Assembly (NCBI RefSeq): GCF_003054555.1
Contig: NZ_CP026304.1
Location: 5,518,001 to 5,582,000 of the forward strand
DNA: 64,000 nucleotides
Source of the DNA: Streptomyces lunaelactis
Lineage (GTDB): Bacteria; Actinomycetota; Actinomycetes; Streptomycetales; Streptomycetaceae
Direction of reading: 5' to 3'
Made by a program: the position numbers and the translations under genes. The notes beneath the pieces were generated by a model that was not told the DNA's origin, ran no database searches, and saw only the letters and a program-made list of their open reading frames with translations. Below are positions 17,473 through 27,175 of this stretch, piece after piece; position 1 is the stretch's first letter; each line of letters starts with the position of its first letter.

Positions 17473-19692
17473 ATGGGCCGAGCGGAAGCGCGACAGGCCC
17501 GGCAGCGCGGGGCGCGCCGGGCGAAGAAAGCCAAGCCCACCGGCATACGGCGCTTCTTCACCTGGAGGAAGCTGCTCGGCACCTTCTTCGGCCTCTGCCT
17601 GCTGGCGATGGGCGCGTTCTTCGTCGTCTATCTGCTCGTCCCGGTGCCCTCGGCGAACGCCCAGGCCGAGATGCAGAGCAACGTCTACAAGTACAAGGAC
17701 GGCAAGATCCTCACCCGCACCGGCGCGGTCAACCGCGAGATCGTCGGTCTGGAGAAGATCCCCAAGGACGTCCAGAACACGTTCGTCGCCGCCGAGAACA
17801 AGACCTTCTTCAAGGACTCCGGAATCGACCTCAAGGGCACTGCCCGAGGCCTGCTGAACACCGTCACCGGCAAGGGCAAGCAGGGTGGCTCGACGATCAC
17901 CCAGCAGTACGTCAAGAACTACTACCTGAACCAGGACCAGACGGTCACCCGCAAGCTCAAAGAGCTGGTGATCTCGCTCAAGGTGGACCAGAAGAAGGAA
18001 AAGAGCGAGATCCTCGCCGGGTACATCAACACCAGCTACTACGGCCGCGGCGCGTACGGCATCCAGGCCGCGGCCCAGGCGTACTACGGCGTCGACGCCT
18101 CCAAGCTGAACGTCGCCCAGGGCGCGTACCTCGCCGCCCTGCTGCAGGCCCCCAGTCAGTACGACTACACGGTCGCATCGGACACCGGCAGGAAGCTGGT
18201 CACCGAGCGCTGGAACTACGTGCTCGACAACATGGTCGAGGAGGGCTGGCTCGACTCCGGCAAGCGCGCGGGCCTGAAGTTCATCGCGCCGAAGGCGCCG
18301 AAGGCCGCCCCCGGGATGGAGGGCCAGACCGGTTATCTCGTCGAGGCGGCCAACGCCGAGCTGGAGCGCCAGGGCATCGGCGAGGACGAGATCAAGGCCG
18401 GCGGCTGGACGATCACCCTCAACATCGACGAGAAGCGCCAGAAGGCGCTGGTCAAGGCGGTCGACAAGCAGCTCGAGGAGAAGCTCGAGCGCAAGGGCGA
18501 CAAGGCGGACGCGACCGTGCAGGCGGGTGCGACCTCGGTCGACCCGGAGACCGGCCATGTCGTCGCGCTCTACGGCGGCATCGGCGCCACCGAGCACTGG
18601 CTCTCCAACGCCACCCGCCGCGACTACCAGCCCGCCTCGACCTTCAAGCCCGTCGTCCTCGCCTCGGCCCTGGAGAACGGGTCCGTGACCCAGGACGACG
18701 AGACGATCGGCCTCAACACCAAGTACGACGGCACCAGCAAGCGGCCCGTGGAGGGCAGCGACACCCCCTTCGCGCCGGAGAACGAGGACGACCGCGACTA
18801 CGGGACGGTCAGCGTCCAGCGGGCGACGAACAGCTCGATCAACTCCGTCTTCGCGCAGATGATCGTGGATGTCGGCCCGGACAAGGTGAAGGAGACCGCG
18901 CTCGGCCTCGGTATGAAGGACGGCAAGGGCTGGCCCGAGCAGCCCGCCATGTCACTCGGCACGATGGGCGCCTCCACCTGGGACATGGCCGCGGTGTACG
19001 CGAGCCTCGCCGACCACGGCAAGCAGGTCACGCCGTCGATCGTGAAGTCCGCCGAGCACCAGAGCCGTACGGCCGAGGCGACGAAGTCGATCGGCGACCA
19101 GGCCATCAGCCGTGAGGCGGCGGACACCACGACCTCGGCCCTGACGGGCGTCGTCAGGAGCGGCTCGGGCGTGAACGCGGCCGGCGACTACGAGGCGGCG
19201 GGCAAGACCGGCACCTCGGAGAACAACCGCTCGGCCTGGTTCGTGGGCTACACCCCCAAGCTCGTCACCGCCGTCGCCCTGTTCGGCGAGGACCCCAAGG
19301 GTGGGCAGGTCACGCTGACCGACACGGTCAACCCGGGCCGCGCCAACGGTGGTGGCGTCCCGGCCAGGATCTGGAAGCAGTACACCGCCGGCGCACTCGG
19401 CAGCGGCGACCAGTCCGCCGAGTTCGACCTGGAGGTCGGTGAGATCGCGACCGAGGCCCCGGACCCGACGCCGACTCAAACCCCGACCGAGACGCCCACG
19501 AGCACCCCGACGCGGAAGCCCGACAAGCCGACCAGGACGCCGACACACAAGCCCACCCGCACCCCGACGGACGACCCGACGCAGACACCGACGAACACTC
19601 CGTCGGATCCGACCAACACGCCGACGGACCCGGCCGACGGTGACCCCGGTGGCAACGAAGGCGATCCGGGCGACCGCCTGCCCAAGCCCTGA
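17473..19692 (+). CDS. Class A (bifunctional) penicillin-binding protein
   Basis: A 739-residue bitopic membrane protein with a basic cytoplasmic N-terminus and a membrane anchor near residues 35-58. The glycosyltransferase domain (about 70-250) has FVAAENKTFFKDSGID with the catalytic Glu and QGGSTITQQYVKN. The transpeptidase has the serine motif ASTFKPVVLA, the SxN motif in NSSINSVFAQ and AAGKTGTSENN. It polymerises and crosslinks peptidoglycan. The tail after about residue 655 is a low-complexity Thr-Pro-rich repeat ending with Gly/Asp, perhaps spanning the wall. It lies divergent from the RHH unit. Confidence 0.95.
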   Translation: MGRAEARQARQRGARRAKKAKPTGIRRFFTWRKLLGTFFGLCLLAMGAFFVVYLLVPVPSANAQAEMQSNVYKYKDGKILTRTGAVNREIVGLEKIPKDVQNTFVAAENKTFFKDSGIDLKGTARGLLNTVTGKGKQGGSTITQQYVKNYYLNQDQTVTRKLKELVISLKVDQKKEKSEILAGYINTSYYGRGAYGIQAAAQAYYGVDASKLNVAQGAYLAALLQAPSQYDYTVASDTGRKLVTERWNYVLDNMVEEGWLDSGKRAGLKFIAPKAPKAAPGMEGQTGYLVEAANAELERQGIGEDEIKAGGWTITLNIDEKRQKALVKAVDKQLEEKLERKGDKADATVQAGATSVDPETGHVVALYGGIGATEHWLSNATRRDYQPASTFKPVVLASALENGSVTQDDETIGLNTKYDGTSKRPVEGSDTPFAPENEDDRDYGTVSVQRATNSSINSVFAQMIVDVGPDKVKETALGLGMKDGKGWPEQPAMSLGTMGASTWDMAAVYASLADHGKQVTPSIVKSAEHQSRTAEATKSIGDQAISREAADTTTSALTGVVRSGSGVNAAGDYEAAGKTGTSENNRSAWFVGYTPKLVTAVALFGEDPKGGQVTLTDTVNPGRANGGGVPARIWKQYTAGALGSGDQSAEFDLEVGEIATEAPDPTPTQTPTETPTSTPTRKPDKPTRTPTHKPTRTPTDDPTQTPTNTPSDPTNTPTDPADGDPGGNEGDPGDRLPKP

Positions 19693-19712
19693 CCCTCGGC
19701 GCTCGACAGCGT

Positions 19713-19756
19713 GACTGTGCCCGCGGCACCCGGTTTCCGGGTCCGCGGGCACAGTC
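19713..19756. terminator. Bidirectional hairpin between convergent genes
   Basis: A 14-bp outer stem (19713-19726 with 19743-19756) continues after one bulged C into a 6-bp inner stem around TTT. It separates the penicillin-binding protein gene from the convergent catalase gene. Confidence 0.88.
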
Positions 19757-19776
19757 GTATGCCGGGATGAGCCGCC

Positions 19777-21240
19777 TCAGCCGCCGTTCACCTTGTTGGC
19801 GATACGGTCGCCCAGTTCCTTGTCGATATTGCGCCAGTACTGCAGCGCCCGGTCCAGGACCGGCGGGGTGACACCACCGAGCAGATGCCCGCTGACGTTG
19901 GACACCAGCCGCTCACGAGCGGCGTCGTCCAGCACCTGGCGGACCATGGTGCCCGGCTGGCCCCAGTCGTCGTCCTCGCGGTGCAGCGTGTACGCCTCGC
20001 GCACCATCTCGCCCGCGGCCGCCCAGCCCGCCGGCTCGCCGAAGGCAGGCACATCGGCCGCCGGACCGCCGTAGGAGTTCGGGGCGTAGGGGCGCGCCGT
20101 GTTGGCGGGCTCGTACCGCATCGGTCCGTCCTTCGCGTACGAATTCACCTGCGAGCGCGCCCTGTTGGGCGGCAGCTGCGTGTAGTTCGGACCGATCCGG
20201 TAGCGGTGGGTGTCGGGGTACGAGAAGAGCCGGCCGAGCAGCATCTTGTCCGGCGACGGGCCGATGCCCGGTACCAGGTTCGAGGGCTCGAAGGCGGCCT
20301 GCTCGATGTGGATGAAGTAGTCCTCCGGGTTCTTGTTCAGGGTCATGCGCCCGACCTCGATCAGGGGGTAGTCGCCGTGCGGCCACACCTTGGTCAGGTC
20401 GAAGGGGTTGAAGCGGTAGTCCGCCGCGTCGGCGAACGACATGATCTGGACGTTCATGGTCCAGCTCGGCGCGTTCCCGGAGGCGATCGAGTCGTACAGA
20501 TCCCGGCGGTGGACATCGCCGTCCTTGCCGGCCAGCTCGTCCGCCTCCGCCTGCGTGAGGAAGTCGACGCCCTGGTCGGTCTTCATGTGGTACTTCACCC
20601 AGAACTTCTCGCCCGCGCCGTTGACCCACAGATAGGTGTGCGAGCTGTAGCCGTTCATGAAGCGGTACGACTTCGGGATGCCGCGGTCGCCCATGAGCCA
20701 CGTCACCATGTGCGCGGACTCGGGGGACAGCGTCCAGAAGTCCCACTGCATGTCGTTGTCGCGCAGCCCGCTGTCGGGGCGGCGCTTCTGCGAGCGGATG
20801 AAGTCCTGGAACTTCTGCGGATCACGGACGAAGAAGACCGGTGTGTTGTTGCCGACCAGGTCGTAATTGCCGTGCTCCGTATAGAACTTGAGCGCGAAGC
20901 CGCGCGGGTCGCGCCAGGTGTCGGGTGAACCCTGCTCTCCGGCGACCGTGGAGAAACGGGCCAGCATGTCGGTGCGCCTGCCCGGCTGGAAGAGGTCGGC
21001 CTTGGTGAACTGGCTGACGTCATTGGTTACTTCGAAGGTGCCGTACGCCCCCGCGCCCTTCGCGTGGACCACCCTCTCGGGGACCCGTTCGCGGTTGAAC
21101 TGGGCCATCTTCTCGATGAGGTAGTGGTCCTGGAGAAGGATCGGGCCGTCGGAGCTGATGGTGAGCGAATGCTCGTCGCTCTCCACCGGGATGCCGGCGT
21201 TATTGGTCGTGTAGGGAGCCTTCGGGGATGACTCGGTCAC
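19777..21240 (-). CDS. Clade 3 haem catalase
   Basis: A 487-residue catalase of small-subunit length. The distal His is in [18 protein letters not shown] (about residues 50-68), the Asn in [17 protein letters not shown], and the proximal haem-ligating Tyr in [14 protein letters not shown] near 338-351. It dismutates hydrogen peroxide in the cytoplasm. GTG at 21240 follows GGGAGGA. It lies tail to tail with the penicillin-binding protein gene and 125 bases from the 3' end of the SpoIIE gene, both on the minus strand. Confidence 0.96.
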   Translation of the reverse strand: MTESSPKAPYTTNNAGIPVESDEHSLTISSDGPILLQDHYLIEKMAQFNRERVPERVVHAKGAGAYGTFEVTNDVSQFTKADLFQPGRRTDMLARFSTVAGEQGSPDTWRDPRGFALKFYTEHGNYDLVGNNTPVFFVRDPQKFQDFIRSQKRRPDSGLRDNDMQWDFWTLSPESAHMVTWLMGDRGIPKSYRFMNGYSSHTYLWVNGAGEKFWVKYHMKTDQGVDFLTQAEADELAGKDGDVHRRDLYDSIASGNAPSWTMNVQIMSFADAADYRFNPFDLTKVWPHGDYPLIEVGRMTLNKNPEDYFIHIEQAAFEPSNLVPGIGPSPDKMLLGRLFSYPDTHRYRIGPNYTQLPPNRARSQVNSYAKDGPMRYEPANTARPYAPNSYGGPAADVPAFGEPAGWAAAGEMVREAYTLHREDDDWGQPGTMVRQVLDDAARERLVSNVSGHLLGGVTPPVLDRALQYWRNIDKELGDRIANKVNGG

Positions 21241-21365
21241 GAGCGTCCTCCCGTCGATAGTGGGATTTGTGGTCGCTTCGGCCGCGTGCCCCAGTCAACC
21301 CCTCCGACATCCCGTCGGCAACACTTGGACAGAGTCCAGATCTGGCCCGAGTACGAGCTGCCCCG

Positions 21366-23231
21366 CTACGGGCCGGTGGGCAGCTCGAACCAGACCACCT
21401 TGCCGGTCGACAGACGGGTGGCTCCCCACCGTCTGGCCAGCCGGTTCACCAGGAAGAGCCCGCGTCCTCCCTCGTCCGTGTCCCGCGCCCGCCGCTGCCG
21501 CGGCAGCTGCGGAGAGTCGTCGCCGACCTCGCAGCGCAGTACGTCCGTACGCAGCAGCCGCAGGGTCACGGGGCGCTCGGCGTACCGCACGGCATTGGTC
21601 ACGACCTCGCTGACCAGCAGCTCCACCGAGTCACTGAGCTCCTCCAGGCCCCAGCGGGCGAGCGCCCGGCGGGCGAGGCGGCGGGCCCTTCCGGGAGCCG
21701 CGTCCTCGGGCTCCAGGAACCAGTAGGCGACATCGCTCGGCGCGATCCCGTCGAAGCGGGCCGCGAGCAGCGCGATGTCATCGTCCCGGTCGCCCGGGCC
21801 GAGCACGTCCAGCACGTCGTCGCAGAGCGCCTCCAGCGGCGGCGAGTGGTCGGGACCGGTGAGCTGGGCGGTGGCGGCGAGCCGCTCCCGCAGCTGCTCG
21901 ATGCCCGTCCACACGTCGCGCAGCCGGGACTCGACCAGACCGTCGGTGTACAGCAGCAGGGTCGCGCCGGCCGGGGCGTCCAGCTCGACGGCCTCGAAGT
22001 CGACCCCGCCGACGCCGATGGGCGCGCCGGGGGGTACGCGCAGCACCTCGGCCCGCCCGCCCAGGTGCAGCAGGATGGGCGGCGGGTGGCCCGCGTTGGC
22101 GATGGTGATGCGGTGCGCGACGGGGTCGTACACGGCGTACAGGCAGGTCGCCATCCGGTCGGTGCCGAGCCGCTGGGCCTGCTCGTCCAGATGGTGCAGG
22201 ACCTCCTGCGGCGGCAGATCGAGCCCGGCCAGGGTCTGCGCCGTGGTGCGCAGCTGGCCCATGATCGCGGCGGAGGTCATGGAGTGCCCCATGACATCGC
22301 CCACGACGAGGGCCACCCGGCTGCCCGGCAGCGGGATCGCGTCGTACCAGTCGCCGCCGACGCGGGCGGTCTCGGCGGCCGGCAGATAGCGGGACGCCAG
22401 CCGTACGCCGGTGGGCTGCGGGAGCGAGTCGGGCAGCATCGTGCGCTGCAGCTCGTCGGCGATGTACGCCTCGCGGCCGTAGAGCACGGCCTTGTCGATG
22501 CCGAGCGCGGTGTGCGTCGCCAACTGCGCGGCCACCAGCAGGTCGTTGGGCTCGAAGGCGGGCCGGTCGGGCCGGCGGAGGAAGACGGCCGCGCCGATCA
22601 CACGCCGCCTGCCACGGAGCGGGGCGAGTATCGCGCGATGTCCGTTCGGGACGACGCGGTCGGCGCCGAGGAGCTCGGGCAGGGCCTGCCGGGCGGCCGC
22701 GGAGTCGCCGAATACGGGCCGCACCCCGCGCAACACCTCGGAGAGCGCACCACCGGACCGCACCTCGCACAGCTCGGCGGCCGGGGCGAGATCGTTCTGC
22801 GGGTCGAGGACCGTGATGGGTACCCCGGTGCCGAGATCGGCGTCCTCACCGGTTAAACGCAGCCGGTCGGTGCGGCGCAGCCGCAGTACGAACGGCGAGA
22901 CGGGCCGCTCGTCGCCCACCGGCAGAGGATCGCGGAGATAGACGAGGATCGCGTCGGAGAAGGTCGGCACGGTGGCCCGGCACAGCCCGAGGACGATCTC
23001 GTCCAGATCGATGCCGCGCGCGATCCGCCGGGTGGCGGCCCCCACGAAACGCAGCCGGTCCCCCTCGCGCCGCGCGGTCCCGGCGAGATCCTGCACCGGC
23101 GGCCCGGCCTGCGGCCCGGCCGGCGCGGGCACACCCGCTGGCCCGCCCGCCTGCGACCGCGGCCGGGTGCGTTCCTGCGGCCGGGCAGCCAAGGGCTGCC
23201 GGCCTTCGTGGGAGGTGGGCTGCTCCGTCAC
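21366..23231 (-). CDS. SpoIIE-type protein phosphatase with GAF-like and HATPase domains
   Basis: A 621-residue signalling protein. Residues about 60-245 look like a GAF sensor. About 265-470 is a PP2C-type SpoIIE phosphatase: ARVGGDWYDAIPLPGSRVAL, VGDVMGHSM, NAGHPPPILLH and LLLYTDGLVESR provide the metal-binding Asp residues. The C-terminal 130 residues are an anti-sigma-like HATPase: SELLVSE-type VELLVSEVVTNAVRYA and GGRGLFLVNRLARRWG. Such Streptomyces proteins combine kinase and phosphatase modules to control anti-anti-sigma factors; partners cannot be named from this window. A poorly conserved Pro-rich N-terminus makes the GTG start at 23231 uncertain. Confidence 0.9.
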   Translation of the reverse strand: MTEQPTSHEGRQPLAARPQERTRPRSQAGGPAGVPAPAGPQAGPPVQDLAGTARREGDRLRFVGAATRRIARGIDLDEIVLGLCRATVPTFSDAILVYLRDPLPVGDERPVSPFVLRLRRTDRLRLTGEDADLGTGVPITVLDPQNDLAPAAELCEVRSGGALSEVLRGVRPVFGDSAAARQALPELLGADRVVPNGHRAILAPLRGRRRVIGAAVFLRRPDRPAFEPNDLLVAAQLATHTALGIDKAVLYGREAYIADELQRTMLPDSLPQPTGVRLASRYLPAAETARVGGDWYDAIPLPGSRVALVVGDVMGHSMTSAAIMGQLRTTAQTLAGLDLPPQEVLHHLDEQAQRLGTDRMATCLYAVYDPVAHRITIANAGHPPPILLHLGGRAEVLRVPPGAPIGVGGVDFEAVELDAPAGATLLLYTDGLVESRLRDVWTGIEQLRERLAATAQLTGPDHSPPLEALCDDVLDVLGPGDRDDDIALLAARFDGIAPSDVAYWFLEPEDAAPGRARRLARRALARWGLEELSDSVELLVSEVVTNAVRYAERPVTLRLLRTDVLRCEVGDDSPQLPRQRRARDTDEGGRGLFLVNRLARRWGATRLSTGKVVWFELPTGP

Positions 23232-23517
23232 GCTTGGGATTCCGTCCGTCCGGGCCGGTTGTGCGATGCAATCGCCTCGTGAGGCGGTATACCCGCTCTG
23301 CGGGCGTCGCCGACAGGGTGGCAGGCATCCCGCACAGCTCCACCCCCTTGCGATGACTTACGGTCAGGCCGTGCGCTGCGCTCAATGGTTGCTCAAGCCT
23401 GATGGATGCTCAAACGGCGCAGCCTTGCGGACGACGATCCTACGTTTGCCCCCTGGGGGCGCATCAAGAGTCTCACGAGGTCGTATGCGCCGGAGCGCGT
23501 TCCCGGACCGGAATCAG

Positions 23518-24246
23518 TCACTTCGCGAGGGGCAGTGGATTGAGCTCTCCCAGCGTCCTGGGGAGGCGGCTCTCCTCGAGACAGCCCATGTCCGTGGCGA
23601 GTTTCACAGCGACGGAGTACATGAGTCGGACGATGGCTTCAGGAGCCTGCTCCTCCCGGCCGCTCCGCGCCAGCCTGAAGCTCATCATGTCCACCCCCAG
23701 CACCGTGTCCTCATTCTCTCCGGCGCCCTTGGGACAGTGGAACTCCAGCCGACCCGAAAGGGAGGAGGCGCTGGCGTACGGGTAACGCGTTGTTTTCTTC
23801 CCGGCGCCGGAGACGTCGTACACCGACCAGTGGTCGTCACTCGCCCAGTCCTGGTCGCCCGGCCTCAATTCCACCCAGCGTGCCGAGAGCTGGATGCTTC
23901 CGCTGGTGTGCTCGTCCTCGGCCTGTGCGGCGCACAGATACGCGCGCGTCTTCGGCTTCCCGGTCCGCGGCGACGCCTTCAGCTCGGCGGCCGCCGCGGC
24001 GACCGTCACGACGTCCTCCGAACCCACCTCGTCGATCTCGCTGTAGGTCGACGAGGAGGTCAGCCCCTCCAGGGCGTCGCCAGCCGCGGTATTCAGCACA
24101 CCGCCGCAGATCGCCGTAGCCGGTAGCGCCTGCGGCGGTGACGGGGTGTCCTCTGTGCCCTCGGACGAGCCGGAGCAGGCGCTCAGCGCCAGCGCCAGTG
24201 CGACGGAGGGTAGCGAGCGCCGGTACTGACGCATGGGGAAAGGCAT
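23518..24246 (-). CDS. Secreted lipoprotein of unknown function
   Basis: A 242-residue protein whose N-terminus is a lipoprotein signal peptide: basic RQYRR, a hydrophobic stretch, then the lipobox LSAC with the acylated Cys at about residue 24. No further domain is recognised. There are three more Cys after the lipobox. ATG at 24246 follows AAGGTGG; a second ATG four codons downstream is possible. It begins 13 bases after the stop of the large gene before it on the same strand, so it is in the same operon and probably works with it at the cell surface. Confidence 0.7.
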   Translation of the reverse strand: MPFPMRQYRRSLPSVALALALSACSGSSEGTEDTPSPPQALPATAICGGVLNTAAGDALEGLTSSSTYSEIDEVGSEDVVTVAAAAAELKASPRTGKPKTRAYLCAAQAEDEHTSGSIQLSARWVELRPGDQDWASDDHWSVYDVSGAGKKTTRYPYASASSLSGRLEFHCPKGAGENEDTVLGVDMMSFRLARSGREEQAPEAIVRLMYSVAVKLATDMGCLEESRLPRTLGELNPLPLAK

Positions 24247-24259
24247 CCGGACCACCTTG

Positions 24260-26617
24260 CTAGGACGGGGTGGGGGTGGGTAGCGCACCGAGATTCTCCT
24301 CGTTCCCGCTCCCCCGGGTGTAGCCGATGTTCTGGGCCTGAATCAGCGTCTCTTGCAACCGCCGGTAGTCACCATCAGGCCAGGCGGGCGAAGCGTCCGC
24401 GCGTTCCAGTAGGGAGTAGGCGGGCTGCCAGGAGGAGTTGTTGCCCCTCTCGAACACGTCCTTCGCCTCCGAGTGGTACTTCCCAGAATTGTCCCGGTGC
24501 TGCGATTCCGCGTATTTGTCCAGGTTGGATTCGATGAGTCCGCCGGTGACCCCCTCGACCCCGTCGGCGACGATGGGAACTACGGTTGCGGCGGCGCCCG
24601 CCGCGGGAGAGGGAACCAGCGAGAAGGCACCGCCCGTGGCCAGGCCAACGATCATCTTGTCCCGCTCGATACGCGCGTCGATCGCCTTGTTGTACTTCTC
24701 GTCGGCCGCCACGCCCTCGGCCTTGATCTCCTGGGCGCGTGACGTGTCCAGGATTCCGTGGACCTCAGCCCCTGTCCGGAGCGTGGTCTCCGCGCTGGTG
24801 GCGTCCAGGTCGCCGTCGGCCTCGATCGTCGGCGGGTACTTCTCCATCAGCGAGGTGCTGTATGCCTGCTGAGCCGTGCTCAGATCCGCGTAGGCGTCAG
24901 GGTCCTGCCCGAGGGTGCTCAGGAACGGCGTCAGCGACTTGCCGTCGAAGTGCGCGCGCTCATCGAGGTTCGCTCGGCCGCCGTTGTCCATCGCGTACAG
25001 CGACTTCTCGGCGCCACCGTTGAGCCCCCAGTTGATGTCGTCGATGTACGCCGCGCCGATCCGTCCCAGGCTGTCCCCGATCCCCTCCTGCTTCGCCAGC
25101 AGTTCCGCCCCGCTGAGCCCCGTCTGCTTCTCGTCCTTGTACTCCGGGTCCTGCCCGTACCGCTCCACGACCTTCTCGGCGACCGCCGCCGTGTCCGCGT
25201 CCCGGTGCAGCTGCGGCGGGTTGGCGTCGTATGCCGCGCCCTTCGTGGCCGACTCCAGCGCATGTCCCAGCGAGTCGTATCCCGCGATCCCGTTCGCCTT
25301 CTGAGTGGCGTGGTCCTCCGGCCATTCGCGGCCCTCGGTGAGGTAGTCGAAGTTGCTGTCCGAGCCGAGGAACTCGGTGGATGCTTCGGCGTTGTGGCCG
25401 AGGGCCTCCATGAAGCCCGTCATCGGGTCCCGGCCGCCGTCGTTGTCGGCGCCGAAGTGCAGGTGCTCGTAGCCGCCCGAGCGGTCCCACGGAAGGACGT
25501 CCTCGCGGCTCACCCTGCGCTGCAGGCCGCCGTGCTCGTCCTTCGTGTTCTCCTTCTCGTACGCGATGAGCTCCCGGCCGTAGTCGGTCAGGAAGTCCTG
25601 CTCGTACGTGCCGTGGCGCATCAGGTTGCTCATGACCTGGAAGCCGTACACGGGGTGCTGACTCGGGGTTCCGACGTCCTTGCCCCCGGCCGCGATCATT
25701 TCCTTCTTCCAGGTGTCCATGCCCTGGCTGTCCGACTGGGTCGCCGTTGCGAACGTGTTCCCCAGTTCGGTCTCCAGCGCACCCAGAAGCTTCATTCGCT
25801 CCTTCTGCTCGTCCGACAGGCCCTGCCGGGACCGCGGGTGCACATAGAACTGCTGGTCGTTCGCCAGGGCCGCGTAGAGGCTGAGCCCCTTCTCCGCACC
25901 CACCGACTTCGCGAAGCTCTCCGCGAACAGCGGGTCGTTCCTGTTGTTCTTCAAGTAGCCGTTCAGCCGGGCGAGTTCGGTGTTGGTCGCCTTCGTACCC
26001 TTGGCGTAGATGTCCGCGGCGTCCTTCGCGTCCGCCATGGACTTGGCGGCCTGGTCCCGGTCTTTGTACGACTTCCCGCCGGCGAAGCCGTGGTCGGTCT
26101 GGTCGACCAGCGCGTTCAGCACCTGCGCCGCGGTGCTGTCGCTCGTGGTGGCCGCGTTGAGGATGCGCTCGACCTCGTCGCGCAGATTCTCCGCGTCGTG
26201 GGGGGTGTGCTCGGGCACACTGGTGCCCTTGGCCGCGCGGTCGGGGTGGATGTTCATGGTGACCGTGAAACCGCCGCCGCCGGTGCTCGTCACCGTGAGG
26301 TTCTTCTTCAGGCCGCGGTCGAGCGCGTCCTTGAGCTGCCCCTGGTAGCCGATCAGCTCATCGCGGCAGTCCTGGAGGATGTTGCGGATGGAGGTCGCCT
26401 GGGTGACGGCGTCGGCGAATTCCAGCGCGGTCTTGGAGATGAACTCCCGGGTGACCTTGGCGTTGTAACCGGCCCAGTCCGCCTTCTCCGCCCGCTTCTT
26501 CAGCTGCGTGTCCGCGTCGGTCTTCAGCGACTCGAGCTTTGCGATCATCCCCGTCCAGTCGGCGACGGCCTCACCGAGCTGGGTAAAGCTGCCGAAGCGC
26601 AGCGCTTCCAGATTCAT
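24260..26617 (-). CDS. Large WXG100-cassette protein (DUF6571-like)
   Basis: A 785-residue protein, mostly helical and charged, starting at the ATG in 26617 that overlaps the preceding stop by 4 bases. It begins MNLEALRFGSFTQLGEAV then DWTGMIAKLESLKTDAD, and reads as long helices (about 1-130), resembling an ESX/LXG-like N-terminus, followed by a large soluble part. One Ala/Gly/Val-rich hydrophobic patch lies near residues 665-695. It resembles actinobacterial proteins grouped as DUF6571, found beside WXG100-like genes. Role unknown; it could be a type VII secreted substrate or part of a surface complex. Confidence 0.65.
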   Translation of the reverse strand: MNLEALRFGSFTQLGEAVADWTGMIAKLESLKTDADTQLKKRAEKADWAGYNAKVTREFISKTALEFADAVTQATSIRNILQDCRDELIGYQGQLKDALDRGLKKNLTVTSTGGGGFTVTMNIHPDRAAKGTSVPEHTPHDAENLRDEVERILNAATTSDSTAAQVLNALVDQTDHGFAGGKSYKDRDQAAKSMADAKDAADIYAKGTKATNTELARLNGYLKNNRNDPLFAESFAKSVGAEKGLSLYAALANDQQFYVHPRSRQGLSDEQKERMKLLGALETELGNTFATATQSDSQGMDTWKKEMIAAGGKDVGTPSQHPVYGFQVMSNLMRHGTYEQDFLTDYGRELIAYEKENTKDEHGGLQRRVSREDVLPWDRSGGYEHLHFGADNDGGRDPMTGFMEALGHNAEASTEFLGSDSNFDYLTEGREWPEDHATQKANGIAGYDSLGHALESATKGAAYDANPPQLHRDADTAAVAEKVVERYGQDPEYKDEKQTGLSGAELLAKQEGIGDSLGRIGAAYIDDINWGLNGGAEKSLYAMDNGGRANLDERAHFDGKSLTPFLSTLGQDPDAYADLSTAQQAYSTSLMEKYPPTIEADGDLDATSAETTLRTGAEVHGILDTSRAQEIKAEGVAADEKYNKAIDARIERDKMIVGLATGGAFSLVPSPAAGAAATVVPIVADGVEGVTGGLIESNLDKYAESQHRDNSGKYHSEAKDVFERGNNSSWQPAYSLLERADASPAWPDGDYRRLQETLIQAQNIGYTRGSGNEENLGALPTPTPS

Positions 26618-27075
26618 CGGCGCTGGTCCCTGTCGTCGAAGCCGGCGTCCAGTTCGGAGATCTTGCTGAAGGCGGTGAGCGCCCGTTCCTCGTCGTTGCG
26701 GTGGGCCTTGTTCGAGTACTCGAGGTGGTTGGAGATGTGGGCGCACGCGTCCAGCAGAGTGCGCACCTGCGCGTCCCAGTGCGCGGCGACATGGGCCAGC
26801 GCGCCGCCCACCTCGAAGTCGGCCTTCAGGCCGGTCGCGGCCTTCTCGCTGCTGGACTTGGCGTGCTTGCCGTCCGTCTCGAGACGGTCGAAGAGCTTGT
26901 GCGCCTCGTCGCCGATGGCGGCCAGCGACTTCTGGTTGACCTTCAGGTCGGCCTCGCCGCCCGTACCGGGACCGCCGCGACCGCCGTTCCCGTCGTCGAG
27001 TTGGTTGAGCCGCATCTGTGTGCTCTGCTGTCCGGCCGCATCGGCCTTCAGCTGCTCCCACTCGTCCCACGCCAC
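26614..27075 (-). CDS. WXG100-like small helical protein
   Basis: A 153-residue protein with no signal peptide. It opens with AWDEWEQLKADAAG and after a Gly-rich linker (about residues 30-45) has two long amphipathic helices, as in WXG100/ESX proteins. Trp-Asp-Glu-Trp near the start and HWDAQVRTLLDACAHI later are consistent with this fold, though the exact W-X-G turn is not clear. The GTG at 27075 follows GGGAG by 7 bases and is preferred to the ATG at 27117. It is first in a three-gene operon. Confidence 0.6.
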   Translation of the reverse strand: MAWDEWEQLKADAAGQQSTQMRLNQLDDGNGGRGGPGTGGEADLKVNQKSLAAIGDEAHKLFDRLETDGKHAKSSSEKAATGLKADFEVGGALAHVAAHWDAQVRTLLDACAHISNHLEYSNKAHRNDEERALTAFSKISELDAGFDDRDQRR

Positions 27076-27175
27076 AGCAGTACTCCCGTATGCCGAATGA
27101 TCAGGGGAAGCTAGCAACGGGGGGTTTCAGTGATGTTTCCGTATCCTCACGCACCCTGCTGACGTGCGCGGACGC

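Noticed and set aside
17392..18597. Minus-strand frame of about 400 codons opposite the penicillin-binding protein
   Set aside because: The plus strand has all catalytic motifs of a class A penicillin-binding protein; the antisense reading is a G+C-driven shadow.
24758..27100. 780-codon plus-strand frame opposite the WXG100-like cassette
   Set aside because: Low-complexity Val/Arg/Gly composition, no ribosome binding site, while the minus-strand genes have overlapping starts and stops.
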